Below are positions 16,301-24,932 of a DNA stretch of 64,000 nt, one piece after another. How positions within the stretch are numbered: position 1 is the first letter of the stretch; each line of letters begins with the position of its first letter. A program made the position numbers and the translations under genes. This stretch comes from Nonomuraea turcica (lineage in GTDB: Bacteria; Actinomycetota; Actinomycetes; Streptosporangiales; Streptosporangiaceae): positions 362,591 through 426,590 of the forward strand of contig NZ_JAUZQF010000009.1 of the NCBI RefSeq assembly GCF_030718205.1, written 5' to 3'. Under the pieces are notes generated by a model, which was not told where the DNA came from, made no database searches, and worked only from the letters and a program-made list of their open reading frames with translations.

Positions 16301-17491
16301 TCACAAGCGGTAAATGCGGCGGGCGTTCCCTGAGCCGATCATGTGGGCGATTTTGGCCGCGTCCGCGGCGCTCCACTCCCCCGCGCCGACCCTGGCCGCG
16401 AGCGCCGCGCCCAGCGCCTGCCGGTAGTAGAGGGCGCCCAGCAGACAGCTTTCGGCCGCGCCGCGGCAGCCGGAGCTGAACAGCAGCTTGTGGAACGGCG
16501 CCAGCTCCAGCAGCTCCTCCATGACCCTGGCGGACGCGGCGGCGGTGTGCGGCAGGGCGAGCCCAACGTCCACGTAGACGTGCGGGTAGCGGCCGGCCAG
16601 GTAGGCGGCCTGGCGGTGGAACGGATGGCAGTGCAGAAGGATCACCGGCACGCCGGCGGGCTGGAGCCCGGCGATGAAGGTGCTCAGCCGGGCCGGGTCC
16701 GTGCGGTGCAGGTCCGCCCCCGCGCCACCGCCGAACCGCGCCGCCGCGCCCACGCCGAGTCCGGGCACGCCGCCGAGGCCCGTGTGGAACTGCACGGGCA
16801 GGCAGCGTTCCCTGGCCACCTCGATCGCGTTCCACAGCAGGTGGCGCAGCAGGACGGGGTCGGTGAGCGGCTGCTTCGGGTCGGCCAGCCGCCGGTTGGC
16901 CGCCGCGATCACCGAGCCCCTGCTCGGCCTGGCCGGATCGAAGTCCAGCCCGCAGAGCCCGGCCATGACGGTCTTGAGGCCGACCGCCCTGGCGGCCCTG
17001 GCGGTCAGCTCCTCGCCGAGGTTGTCGAGGTAGTCGACGGCGAGCTCGGCGGTCTCGGCCACGTCGTGCTCGATCTGCTCGATTCTGACCAGTTCGTCGG
17101 CCGCCGCGCCGCCATATCGTCCGATCTCGGCTGCCGACAGCAGGTCCGCGTCCTCGGACCCGGTGTCCACGAGGAACGCCACCACCCCGGCCGCGGCCAG
17201 CAGCCGGCTGTTGACCTCGGCGGCGCCCAGCTCGGCCCGGCGGGCGAGGTAGACGGCGGGCGGGGCGTGCGGCTCCAGGTCGAGCAGGGGCGCGCACCAG
17301 CGCCGGATCGCCAGGCCGAAGGGTGTGTCGAAGTGGGTGGTGCCAGGCGGGGCCGCGCTGCCGCCCTCGTGGATGAGCAGCTCGAACTGGGCTCTCGTCA
17401 GGTCGTCTCTGCGCACCCCGTGACAGTGGTGGTCGACGAGCGGGGCCAGCAGCGCGTCACGCACCGTGCCGGGTAGATCTACGGGGTGCAT
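16301..17491 (-). CDS. Amidohydrolase family protein (FluG N-terminal type)
   Basis: A 396-residue metal-dependent hydrolase of the amidohydrolase superfamily. The metal-binding HxH is in PLVDHHCHGVRRDDL (about residues 17-31). Further metal ligands fit VQFHTGLGG (about residue 232), LLHCHPFHRQAAYLAGRYPH (about residue 290) and SSGCRG (about residue 355). The closest family type is the amidohydrolase domain found at the N-terminus of FluG and beside glutamine-synthetase-like genes, where substrates are amino-acid amides or gamma-glutamyl compounds. No glutamine synthetase gene is next to it here. It lies 168 bp downstream of trpEG on the same strand, but a repeat cluster separates the two, so a shared transcript is uncertain. 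Confidence 0.75.
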   Translation of the reverse strand: MHPVDLPGTVRDALLAPLVDHHCHGVRRDDLTRAQFELLIHEGGSAAPPGTTHFDTPFGLAIRRWCAPLLDLEPHAPPAVYLARRAELGAAEVNSRLLAAAGVVAFLVDTGSEDADLLSAAEIGRYGGAAADELVRIEQIEHDVAETAELAVDYLDNLGEELTARAARAVGLKTVMAGLCGLDFDPARPSRGSVIAAANRRLADPKQPLTDPVLLRHLLWNAIEVARERCLPVQFHTGLGGVPGLGVGAAARFGGGAGADLHRTDPARLSTFIAGLQPAGVPVILLHCHPFHRQAAYLAGRYPHVYVDVGLALPHTAAASARVMEELLELAPFHKLLFSSGCRGAAESCLLGALYYRQALGAALAARVGAGEWSAADAAKIAHMIGSGNARRIYRL

Positions 17492-17560
17492 GCGGAGACT
17501 CTATGGGAGTCCCGCATGCACCCGCCGCCCTTTTACGAGCTACGCGCGCCTGGGCGTGTT

Positions 17561-17635
17561 GCGCGACAGCGCGAGCCGCCCCATTACGCGACAGCGCGAG
17601 CCGCCCCATTGCGCGACAGCGCGAGCCGCCCCAGC
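17561..17635. repeat. Three tandem 25-bp repeats
   Basis: Three adjacent 25-bp units at 17561-17585, 17586-17610 and 17611-17635, each starting (G/A)CGCGACAGCGCGAGCC. They differ only at the first base and at the last two bases of the third copy. They lie between the trpEG stop and the downstream amidohydrolase start. Each unit contains a GCGCGA/GCGCGAG motif, so the array could form alternative structures in RNA. Confidence 0.85.
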
Positions 17636-17659
17636 CGGGCGGCTCAGGTCCGCACCGCC

Positions 17660-19786
17660 CTAGCGGCGGCAGAGCCGTAGCACGTTCGCGATGACCTTCG
17701 CGCCGGCCCCGCCTTCCTGGGTCAGGATCGACTCGGGGTGGAACTGCACGGCGAAGCGCCGCCGCTCGACGTCCTCGATGGCCATGACGTTGCCGTCGGG
17801 CGTGAGCGCGGTCGCGGCGAAGCCGACCACTCCGGGCTGCTTGGCGTGCAGCGAGTGGTAGCGGGCCGCGGTGAACTGCTCGGGCAGCCCGTCCAGCAGC
17901 GCGCTGTCGCCGAGCCGCGTGACCTGGCCGCGCTTGCCGTGTTCGGGGTAGCCGAGCAGCTCCAGCGTGCCGCCTGCCTGCTCCACCATGGCCTGCAGGC
18001 CGAGGCAGACGCCGAAGACCGGCAGGTCGCGGGCGTAGACCTGGTCGAGCAGCGCCGCCATGCCGAAGTCGGTCGGCCAGCCCGGCCCCGGCGACAGCAC
18101 CACGAGGTCGGGGCCGATCTCGTCGATCATGTGGGCCGGGAAGCCGTGACGCAACGTCACGACGTCCGCGCCCTCCTGGCGGAAGTAGTCCGCCAGGGTG
18201 TTGACGAAGGAGTCCTCGTGGTCGACGAGCAGCACCTTCATGCCCAAGCCCGGCTGCGGCCTGGGCTCGGCGACCGGAACGGCGTCCGGCTCGTTGACCG
18301 TGGCCAGGGCGCCGAGCAGGGCGCTGGCCTTGAGCTCCGTCTCGCGTTCCTCGGACTCGGGGTCGGAGTCGAACAGCAGCGTGGCCCCGGCCCTGACGGT
18401 CGCCACGCCGTTCTTGACCTGGGCGGTGCGCAGGGTCAGGCCGGTGTTCATGGAGCCGTCGAAGCCGATGAAGCCGATGGCGCCGCCGTACCACCGGCGG
18501 GTGGTGGCCTCGTGGTCCTCGATGAACTGCATGGCCCAGGTCTTGGGGGCCCCGGTGACGGTGACGGCCCACATGTGGGTGAGGAAGGCGTCGAGCGCGT
18601 CGAACTCGGGGCGCAGCCGGCCCTCGATGTGGTCGACGGTGTGGATGAGGCGGGAGTAGAGCTCGATCTGGCGGCGGCCGATGACCTTGACCGTGCCCGG
18701 CACGCAGATCCGCGACTTGTCGTTGCGGTCGACGTCGGTGCACATGGTCAGCTCCGACTCCTCCTTGATGCTGGACAGGAGCGTGCGGATGGCCTCGGCG
18801 TCCTCGACCGGGTTGCTGCCGCGGGCGATCGTCCCGGAGATGGGGCAGGTCTCGACACGGTCGCCGGTGACCCGGACGTACATCTCGGGCGAGGCGCCGA
18901 CGAGGTGCTCGCCCTCGCCGAGGCTGATGATGAACTCGTAGGGGGCCGGGTTGCTGTGACGCAGGCCGCGGTAGAAGGCGGCCGGGTCGGTGCAGGCGGC
19001 GTGGAAGACCTGCCCGGGCACGACCTCGAACAGGTCGCCGCGCTTGAACTTCTCCTTGGCGGCGGCCACGACCTTGGCGTATTCGCCCTTCTCGGGGTTC
19101 GCGGGCAGTTCGCCGGGGACGGCAAGGGGCGTGCTCGCGCCGGTGCGCTCCAGGCCGCGGGTGGTGGTCCCGTCCACGGTGAACTCGTAGCGGTATTCGA
19201 CGCACGTCTCGCGCTGCCGGTCGATGACGACCAGCCGGTCGGGCAGGTGGAGCACGAGGTCGCGCTGGTCGTCGGGGCGCGGGAGCTCCTGCCTGATGGG
19301 CTCGAACTGGAAGGCCAGGTCGTAGCCGAAGGCGCCGTAGAGACCCAGGTGCGGGTCGTCGCCGCGGAAGGCGGCGATGACCTCGCGGATCGCGGTGAAC
19401 ACGGTCGGCCGGCGGCTGCGCATCTCCTCGGGCAGCAGGTCTTCGGATTCGGGTACGTGCACCACGATGCATTCCGCCGTGGGCTCGGTGACCGGCTTGC
19501 CCGCGGCCAGCAGGCAGGAGGCGACGGCGGGCAGCACGATCCTGCCGCGCTCGTTGAGCGCGGTCGCGCTGATCGTGCGTCCCTTCGCGACCAGCTCCAG
19601 GCACGGATCGACGTAGCCGAACGCCCATCGGCTGTAGCGGCCCGGATAGTCCATGCCCGAGGAGAACGCGCCGCCGCGTCGTTCGCCGAGGGCCGTCACG
19701 ATCTCTTCGAGCGCCGTCTCGTCCACCTCGCGAGCCTCGCGCTCGACCCCGATGCCCCCGGCGGTGGTATATCCGCTGGTCTCCAT
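17660..19786 (-). CDS. trpEG: Fused anthranilate synthase TrpE-TrpG
   Basis: A 708-residue bifunctional anthranilate synthase that converts chorismate and glutamine to anthranilate, the first step to tryptophan. Residues 1-500 are the TrpE part: SSGMDYPGRYSRW near residue 42, the chorismate-binding region HLVGASPEMYVRV, CPISGTIARGSNP, and TDVDRNDKSRICVPGTVKVI. The glutaminase part starts at about residue 518 (MKVLLVDHEDSFVNTLADYF), with the nucleophile Cys in GVCLGLQAM and the His/Glu of FHPES. This is the monofunctional-fusion clade also seen in alphaproteobacteria and some phenazine-type enzymes. The attenuator and Trp-rich leader upstream show that it responds to tryptophan supply and is therefore a tryptophan biosynthesis enzyme. 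No other trp gene is nearby. Confidence 0.95.
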   Translation of the reverse strand: METSGYTTAGGIGVEREAREVDETALEEIVTALGERRGGAFSSGMDYPGRYSRWAFGYVDPCLELVAKGRTISATALNERGRIVLPAVASCLLAAGKPVTEPTAECIVVHVPESEDLLPEEMRSRRPTVFTAIREVIAAFRGDDPHLGLYGAFGYDLAFQFEPIRQELPRPDDQRDLVLHLPDRLVVIDRQRETCVEYRYEFTVDGTTTRGLERTGASTPLAVPGELPANPEKGEYAKVVAAAKEKFKRGDLFEVVPGQVFHAACTDPAAFYRGLRHSNPAPYEFIISLGEGEHLVGASPEMYVRVTGDRVETCPISGTIARGSNPVEDAEAIRTLLSSIKEESELTMCTDVDRNDKSRICVPGTVKVIGRRQIELYSRLIHTVDHIEGRLRPEFDALDAFLTHMWAVTVTGAPKTWAMQFIEDHEATTRRWYGGAIGFIGFDGSMNTGLTLRTAQVKNGVATVRAGATLLFDSDPESEERETELKASALLGALATVNEPDAVPVAEPRPQPGLGMKVLLVDHEDSFVNTLADYFRQEGADVVTLRHGFPAHMIDEIGPDLVVLSPGPGWPTDFGMAALLDQVYARDLPVFGVCLGLQAMVEQAGGTLELLGYPEHGKRGQVTRLGDSALLDGLPEQFTAARYHSLHAKQPGVVGFAATALTPDGNVMAIEDVERRRFAVQFHPESILTQEGGAGAKVIANVLRLCRR

Positions 19787-19830
19787 CTGCTGCCCCTTAT
19801 CACGTCAAAAGATCGAGCCCCGGGGGCGGA

Positions 19831-19902
19831 CACGAGAAAGGCCGCCATCCGGGGCGGCCGTCCGTCGAGAAATGCGAAACCCGCGCCGCCTAAGAGCGGC
19901 GC
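19831..19902 (-). terminator. trp attenuator: pause hairpin, antiterminator, terminator
   Basis: Two mutually exclusive sets of hairpins lie between the leader peptide and trpEG. A pause hairpin pairs 19896-19902 with 19883-19889 (7 bp) and covers the second Trp codon region and the leader stop. The terminator pairs 19853-19859 with 19840-19846 (GGCGGCC with GGCCGCC, loop of 6) and is followed on the transcript by UUUCU. The downstream arm of the pause hairpin (GGCGGC) can also pair with the GCCGCC of the terminator's first arm. That would form an antiterminator when the ribosome stalls at the Trp codons. Confidence 0.85.
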
Positions 19903-19931
19903 CACCACTGGAGCTGAGCGTGATTTCGCAT
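19890..19931 (-). CDS. trpL: trp leader peptide with tandem Trp codons
   Basis: A 13-codon reading frame, MRNHAQLQWWRRS, ends in TAG. Two adjacent TGG codons sit at positions 9-10 (19902-19907), 103 bp upstream of trpEG. Tryptophan shortage would stall the ribosome on the two Trp codons, free the antiterminator and allow trpEG transcription. With enough tryptophan the ribosome reaches the stop and the terminator forms. There is no good Shine-Dalgarno sequence, but the -10 box lies at the right distance for a leaderless start on the ATG. It is too short for ordinary gene finders. Confidence 0.88.
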   Translation of the reverse strand: MRNHAQLQWWRRS

Positions 19932-19937
19932 GCCGAT

Positions 19938-19966
19938 AGGTTATCCGGCCAATCAAGATCGCGCAA
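19938..19966 (-). promoter_or_regulatory. trpL-trpEG promoter
   Basis: On the minus strand TTGCGC (19961-19966) and TAACCT (19938-19943) are separated by exactly 17 bp. They match a housekeeping -35/-10 pair. The -10 ends 6 bases before the A of the trpL ATG, so transcription would start on the start codon (a leaderless message). Confidence 0.7.
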
Positions 19967-20089
19967 CGCGGCTCGCGCGGCGCGTCCAGCCCGACGGCCC
20001 GCCAACGTGGTGCGCGTCTACGAACGTCATCCGCAACGGTCCCATCAGCGAAGAAAGGGGCAAGGCAACACCCCACACAAGGAGATCTG

Positions 20090-20953
20090 ATGCGTAAGCA
20101 ACTGGCGCTCGCCGTCGCCGTCCTCGGCGCGGGCGCGGTTCTGGCCTCGCCCGCGCAGGCCCAGCACCGAAACGCCGGACCGCTCGTGGCGGGCCTGACG
20201 ACCGGCGGCGATCTGGTGGTCTTCCGTAGCGACAACCCCGGCAACGTCGACCGGGCCGGCAGGATCAGCGGCCTCAGGGGCGACATGAGAGTGGTCGGCA
20301 TCGACTACCGCGTCCAGGACGGCCGGCTGTACGCGGTCGGCGACCGGGGCGGCATCTACACGCTCGACAGCCGCGCGCGGGCGACCAAGGTGTCGCAGCT
20401 GACCGTCGCGCTGCAGGGCAGGATCTTCGGCGTCGACTTCAACCCGGCCGCCAACCGGCTGCGCGTGATCAGCGACACCGGCCAGAACCTGCGGCACAAC
20501 ATCGACGACCCGAACGGCGCGCCCGCCCGGAACACCACCGCCACCGACGGCACGCTCACCAACCCGCCCGTGCCCCCCGCCACGGCCGGGGCGACCGCGA
20601 CCGGCGTGACCGCCGCCGGCTACACCAACAACGACCTGGACGCGGCCACCGCGACGACCCTGATCGACGTGGACACCATGAACGACCAGGTCTCGCTCCA
20701 GTCCCCCGCCAACGCCGGCAACCTGGCCCCCACCGGCAAGCTGGGCGTGGACGCCGCCACCGACGCCGGGTTCGACGTCTACAGCAGGCTGAGCAGGGGC
20801 GTGACGGTGTCCAACGCCGCGTACGCCACGCTCAAGGTCCGCGGTGCCTACCGCTTCTACTCGGTCAACGTGCTCACCGGCGCGGCGACCCTGGTTGGAA
20901 CGTTCCCGTCCAACCGTCAGGTGAGCGACATCGCGGTCCAGCTCGACAGATAG
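20090..20953 (+). CDS. Secreted DUF4394 protein
   Basis: A 287-residue exported protein. The signal peptide covers about residues 1-25 (LALAVAVLGAGAVLASPAQA, cleavage after AQA). The rest is a DUF4394 domain, a beta-propeller-like extracellular fold seen here as repeats such as DLVVFRSDNPG, VGIDYRVQDGRLYAVGDRGG and IFGVDFNPAANRLRVISDTG, ending at VSDIAVQLD. No function is known for the family. The start is supported by AAGGAGA 7 bp upstream. It is transcribed away from trpL and has no operon partner. Confidence 0.88.
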   Translation: MRKQLALAVAVLGAGAVLASPAQAQHRNAGPLVAGLTTGGDLVVFRSDNPGNVDRAGRISGLRGDMRVVGIDYRVQDGRLYAVGDRGGIYTLDSRARATKVSQLTVALQGRIFGVDFNPAANRLRVISDTGQNLRHNIDDPNGAPARNTTATDGTLTNPPVPPATAGATATGVTAAGYTNNDLDAATATTLIDVDTMNDQVSLQSPANAGNLAPTGKLGVDAATDAGFDVYSRLSRGVTVSNAAYATLKVRGAYRFYSVNVLTGAATLVGTFPSNRQVSDIAVQLDR

Positions 20954-21009
20954 GTCCCACGGTGCCCCCGGGCTACCGCACCCCGGGCGCATCTGTTACT
21001 GGTTAGTAC

Positions 21010-22590
21010 ATGAGACGCGTGCGGCTCCACCGCGATCTTCCGGTGCCGATGCCCGACGGCGTGACGCTGCTGGCCGACCACTACGCTCCGGCCACGGGCG
21101 AGCGGGCTCCCGTCATTCTGATGCGCTCCCCCTACGGCCGGCGCGGGCCGTTCGGCTGGTTCTTCGGCCGCGGCTTCGCCAGGCAGGGCTTCCACGTCGT
21201 GATCCAGAGCTGCCGGGGCGGGTTCGGCTCCGGCGGCCTGCTCGACCCGCTCGGCGACGAGCACGACGACGGCCTGGCGACCGTCGCGTGGCTGCGCGAG
21301 CAGCCCTGGTACGGCGGCTCGTTCGCGATGTTCGGCCCTTCCTACCTCGGCTACACGCAGTGGGCGATCGCCCCCTACGCCGGGCCGGACCTGAAGGCCA
21401 TGTCCCTGCAGATCACCGCCTCCCAGTTCAGGGACGCCGCCTACGTAGGCGGCGCGTTCGCGCTGGAGTCGGCGCTGAGCTGGACCACGCTCACCGACGC
21501 CATGTCGCGCCGCTTCGGCGGCGCCGCGTTGTGGACCGCGCCCCGGCTCACCCGCAGGGCGGTGCTGTCCGGCCGGCCGGTGGCCGAGCTGGACCTGGTG
21601 TCGGCGGGCCGGCCGCTGCCCTTCTTCCAGGATCTGGTGACGCATCACGCGGACCCGGCAGTGCCGTACTGGGACAAGCGGGACTTCTCCCTGAAGGTCG
21701 GCGACGTGGACGCGGCCGTCACCATGCTGGGCGGCTGGTACGACGTGTTCCTGCCGTGGCAGCTGAAGGACTACGCGGCGCTGCGGGCGGCGGGCCGGCG
21801 GCCTTATCTGACGATCGGGCCGTGGTACCACATCGACACGCGGCACGCCCGGCCCACGATGGTGGAGGCGTCGGCGTGGTTCCGCGCGCATCTGATGGGC
21901 GACCTGTCCCGGCTGCGGCCCGACCCTGTGCGGATCTACGTGACGGGCGCCGAGGAGTGGCGTGACTACCCCGACTGGCCGGTGCCGGGCATGCGCGAGC
22001 AGCGGTGGCATCTGCAGCACGGGTTCAGGCTGGGCGTGGACAGTCCGCGGGAGGCCGGGCCCGACCGGTTCCGCTACCATCCTGACCATCCGACGCCGGT
22101 GATCGGCGGGCCGGTGCTGCTCGGCGACTCCCGGCCGCGCGACCAGCGGCGGCTGGAGCAGCGCCGCGACGTGCTGGTCTACAGCTCGCCTGCGCTGGAG
22201 TCGGGCGTGGAGATGATCGGCCCGGTCCGCGCGGAGGTGTTCGTGCGCTCCAGCACCCCGTACGTGGACGTGGTGGTGCGGGTGTGCGACGTCTGGCCGG
22301 ACGGGCGCTCGGTCAACGTGTGCGAGGGCGTGCGCCGCCTCGGGCCGCTGTCAGCCGGGGAGGTGCGGCGGGTGGAGGTGGACCTGTGGCCGATCGCGCA
22401 CCGGTTCCGGCGCGACCACCGGATCCGGGTGCACGTGGCGGCCGGGGCGTACCCGACGATCGCCCGCAACCCCGGCACCGGCGACCCCCTCGGCGCGGGC
22501 GGCCCGATGGTGCCGGCCGACGTCGAGGTGTTCCACTCGCCCGACCGGCCCTCGGCGGTGGTGATGCCGGTGTGCGCGCCTCGCGGCTGA
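21010..22590 (+). CDS. CocE/NonD-type alpha/beta hydrolase
   Basis: A 526-residue serine hydrolase of the X-Pro dipeptidyl-peptidase/cocaine esterase group. The N-terminal catalytic domain has VPMPDGVTLLADHYAP at the start, the oxyanion strand RSPYGRRGP, and the nucleophile Ser111 in GPSYLGYTQW. The probable Asp is in MLGGWYDVFLPWQLKDY and the His in IGPWYHIDTRHA. The C-terminal jelly-roll domain spans about residues 330-520. The natural substrate, an ester, amide or acyl-peptide, cannot be told from sequence. There is no signal peptide. The gene overlaps the WYL regulator that follows by 19 bp, so the two are co-translated. Confidence 0.9.
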   Translation: MRRVRLHRDLPVPMPDGVTLLADHYAPATGERAPVILMRSPYGRRGPFGWFFGRGFARQGFHVVIQSCRGGFGSGGLLDPLGDEHDDGLATVAWLREQPWYGGSFAMFGPSYLGYTQWAIAPYAGPDLKAMSLQITASQFRDAAYVGGAFALESALSWTTLTDAMSRRFGGAALWTAPRLTRRAVLSGRPVAELDLVSAGRPLPFFQDLVTHHADPAVPYWDKRDFSLKVGDVDAAVTMLGGWYDVFLPWQLKDYAALRAAGRRPYLTIGPWYHIDTRHARPTMVEASAWFRAHLMGDLSRLRPDPVRIYVTGAEEWRDYPDWPVPGMREQRWHLQHGFRLGVDSPREAGPDRFRYHPDHPTPVIGGPVLLGDSRPRDQRRLEQRRDVLVYSSPALESGVEMIGPVRAEVFVRSSTPYVDVVVRVCDVWPDGRSVNVCEGVRRLGPLSAGEVRRVEVDLWPIAHRFRRDHRIRVHVAAGAYPTIARNPGTGDPLGAGGPMVPADVEVFHSPDRPSAVVMPVCAPRG

Positions 22591-23516
22591 TGTCGCTGGT
22601 CCTGCTGTTGCAGGGCCGGGGCGGGATGACGGCGACCGAGCTGGCCAAGGAGCTGGAGGTCTCCGAGCGCACCGTGCACCGCGACGTGCTGGCGTTGTCG
22701 GAGGCCGGCGTGCCGGTGTACGCCGACCGCGGCCGCGGCGGCGGCTACCGGCTGCTCGAGGGCTACCGGACCCGGCTGACCGGGCTGGACCGGTCCGAGG
22801 CCGAGGCGTTGTTCCTGTCGGGCGTGCCGGCCGCGCTGCGCGAGATGGGGCTGCACGACGTGGCGGCGACCGCCCGGCTGAAGGCGGCCGCCGCGTTGTC
22901 CCCGGCCCTGCGTGACGCGCCGGCGACCGCGGCGCAGCGCTTCCACCTGGACGCGCCGGGCTGGTTCGCCGGCGACGATCCGCCGCCGGCCGCGCTGGCG
23001 CCGCTGGCCAGGGCGGTGTGGAACGACCGGCGCGTGCGGACGGTGTACAAGGGCAACCAGCGCACGCTGGAGCCGTACGGGCTGGTGCTGAAGGCAGGCG
23101 TCTGGTACCTGGCCGCGCGGCTGGGGACGCGGTTCCTGATCTTCCGGGTGCACCGGTTCGGCGCGATCGACGTGCTCGCCGAGGCCTTCGACCGGGATCC
23201 CGGCTTCGACCTGGCCGGCTTCTGGGCGGAGCAGTCGGCCGAGTTCACCCGCTCGCTGCTGCGGGACGTGATCACGTTGCGGCTGAGCGAGCGGGGACAG
23301 CGCATGTTGCGGCACATCGCCGACCCGGCCGCGCTGGCGGACGCGCTCGGCTCGCTCCAGCCGGACGGGACCGTGCAGCTGGCGGTGGAGTCGGTGGAGG
23401 TGGCGTTCTCGCAGGTGCTGCGGTTCGGGCCGGAGGCGGAGGTGCTGGCGCCGCCGGAGCTGCGGACGATGGTCGCCGAGGCCGCCGCCCGCACCTCCGC
23501 CCTCTACGGTGGGTAG
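22572..23516 (+). CDS. WYL-domain (DeoR/YafY type) transcriptional regulator
   Basis: A 314-residue regulator. The N-terminal winged HTH is at about residues 1-60 (MTATELAKELEVSERTVHRD, then GGGYRLLEGYRTRLTGL). The WYL domain is at about residues 145-210; its signature is seen as GVWYLAARLGTRFLIFRVHR. A WCX-type C-terminal extension follows. WYL domains bind nucleotides or nucleic-acid ligands. The GTG at 22572 gives the usual family start (RASRLMSLVLLLQGRGGMT) and overlaps the CocE gene by 19 bp; an ATG at 22590 is an alternative. It probably controls its own operon, but no operator is evident. Confidence 0.9.
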   Translation: MRASRLMSLVLLLQGRGGMTATELAKELEVSERTVHRDVLALSEAGVPVYADRGRGGGYRLLEGYRTRLTGLDRSEAEALFLSGVPAALREMGLHDVAATARLKAAAALSPALRDAPATAAQRFHLDAPGWFAGDDPPPAALAPLARAVWNDRRVRTVYKGNQRTLEPYGLVLKAGVWYLAARLGTRFLIFRVHRFGAIDVLAEAFDRDPGFDLAGFWAEQSAEFTRSLLRDVITLRLSERGQRMLRHIADPAALADALGSLQPDGTVQLAVESVEVAFSQVLRFGPEAEVLAPPELRTMVAEAAARTSALYGG

Positions 23517-23528
23517 CAGGGTCCGCGG

Positions 23529-24452
23529 CTACCGGTAGTCGGCGGGGTCGGCGTCTTTGCCGGTCTCCTCCACCTCGGTGATGAAGCGCCACACCTGCGG
23601 GCGGCTGCCGTCCACGTCGGTGAGACCGTACGCCTCGGCCAGCTGCCCGCTGTCCACTGACCTGCCCGACCAGCGTTGCTTGTCAGGGTCGGCGGCGATC
23701 GCGGCGATCGCGCGGCCCACGTAGGCGGGGGTCTCGGAGACCAGCCAGCTCGTGTGGTCCACCTTGGCCTCGCGCCAGTTGTCCTCGGTGACCCCGAAGT
23801 TGTCCAGCATCGCCTCCGAGCGCAGGAACCCGGGCGTGACCGCCACGCCCGTCCCGCCGTACGGGCGCAGCTCCTCGGACCAGGCGAACGCCAGCCGGTT
23901 CACCGACATCTTGGCCAGGTCGTAGTAGACGTTCTGCCGGTAGCGGGTCTCGTTGAACTCCCAGGTGCCGTCGGTGACCTCCACGACCAGCCCGCCCTCG
24001 TTCCTGATCACCAGCGGCAGCAGGAACCTGCTGCTGATGATGTGGGTGTCGACGGCCAGCCGGAGCAGCCGCAGCCCCTTGTCCATGTCGTGTTTCCACA
24101 CGGGGGTGTCCCACTCCCACAGGTGGTCGCTTCCCCACACGTCGTTGACCAGCACGTCGAGCCGGCCCTGCTCGCGCTCCACGCGCCCCGCGAGCGCCTC
24201 GACCTGCGCGGGGTCGAGGTGGTCGACCTGGACGGCGATGCCCGTGCCGCCGGCGGCCGTGACCAGCTCCGCCGTCTCCTCGATGGTCTCCGGCCTGTTC
24301 ATCTCCGAGCGCCGCTCGCGCGTGCTGCGGCCCGTGCAGTAAACCGTCGCGCCGGCCGCGCCCAGCGCGACCGCTATCCCTCGTCCCGTGCCGCGGGTCG
24401 AGCCCGCCACCAAAGCAATCATGCGACCGATGCTGTCCGGGAAAGAGGACAT
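23529..24452 (-). CDS. Short-chain dehydrogenase/reductase (SDR)
   Basis: A 307-residue NAD(P)-dependent oxidoreductase. The cofactor motif is GSTRGTGRGIAVAL (about residues 18-31), followed by CTGRSTRER, whose Arg favours NADP. The active-site Tyr-x-x-x-Lys is in NVYYDLAKMSVNRLAF (about residue 180). The segment WEFNETRYRQN just before it marks a subgroup common in actinomycetes. The substrate is unknown. It converges on the WYL gene, leaving 12 bp between stops. The ATG at 24452 has AAGAG upstream; an internal ATG at 24422 (MIALVAG) would give a shorter but also family-like start. Confidence 0.88.
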   Translation of the reverse strand: MSSFPDSIGRMIALVAGSTRGTGRGIAVALGAAGATVYCTGRSTRERRSEMNRPETIEETAELVTAAGGTGIAVQVDHLDPAQVEALAGRVEREQGRLDVLVNDVWGSDHLWEWDTPVWKHDMDKGLRLLRLAVDTHIISSRFLLPLVIRNEGGLVVEVTDGTWEFNETRYRQNVYYDLAKMSVNRLAFAWSEELRPYGGTGVAVTPGFLRSEAMLDNFGVTEDNWREAKVDHTSWLVSETPAYVGRAIAAIAADPDKQRWSGRSVDSGQLAEAYGLTDVDGSRPQVWRFITEVEETGKDADPADYR

Positions 24453-24722
24453 CTCTTGTCATGTTTTCCGCGAGAAGCCGTTCGGCGCGTGCAACCGACC
24501 ACTCGCCGATCGATGACGGGCAGGCGAGGTCCTGGTAACTAAGCTCCCACAACGGCGTTACGGCTGTGTGTCTCATATGCCGGGATGGAATCTCAGTATT
24601 TAGGCCAAACCGTAACATAACCGACATTGGGTTTAATACCGCCGTAAAGCTAGTCTCCCTCCATTGACTACCTGTCAGGAGCCGGTCACCGCCGGCTGCT
24701 GATCCATGCCATCGGAGGGTCG

Positions 24723-24932
24723 ATGACTACCGGGGAACCCGGGCAGCCGCGCACCGACCGCAGCCCCTGGAACTGGCTGCTGCTCGTGCCGATCGTGTTG
24801 CCGTTGCTGACGTTCCTGTTCAACGGGGATGAGCCCCGCTTGCTGGGCTTCCCGCTGTTCTACTGGCTGCAGCTCGCCTTCATCGGGGTCGGCGTCGTGT
24901 CCACGACGATCGTGTACAGGATGACGAAGTGA
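24723..24932 (+). CDS. DUF3311 family small membrane protein
   Basis: A 69-residue protein with two membrane helices (about residues 17-36 and 42-64), PWNWLLLVPIVLPLLTFLFN and FPLFYWLQLAFIGVGVVST. DUF3311 proteins are found directly upstream of solute:sodium symporters and are thought to act as a small partner subunit. Its stop overlaps the symporter start (GTGA at 24929). The 270 bp upstream, shared with the divergent SDR gene, hold the promoter region; I see no clear operator there. Confidence 0.88.
   Translation: MTTGEPGQPRTDRSPWNWLLLVPIVLPLLTFLFNGDEPRLLGFPLFYWLQLAFIGVGVVSTTIVYRMTK

Noticed and set aside
17561..17635. Possible CRISPR array
   Set aside because: Units are directly adjacent with no unique spacers, and no cas genes are in the window. 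The same holds for the array at 53843.
17738..19939. 733-codon plus-strand frame opposite trpEG
   Set aside because: It is a GC-frame shadow of a complete, well-recognised enzyme gene.
23529..24452. SDR as the LvaD step of the lva-like set
   Set aside because: It is separated from the kinase/dehydrogenase genes by the symporter operon, and its subgroup has no known link to that pathway.
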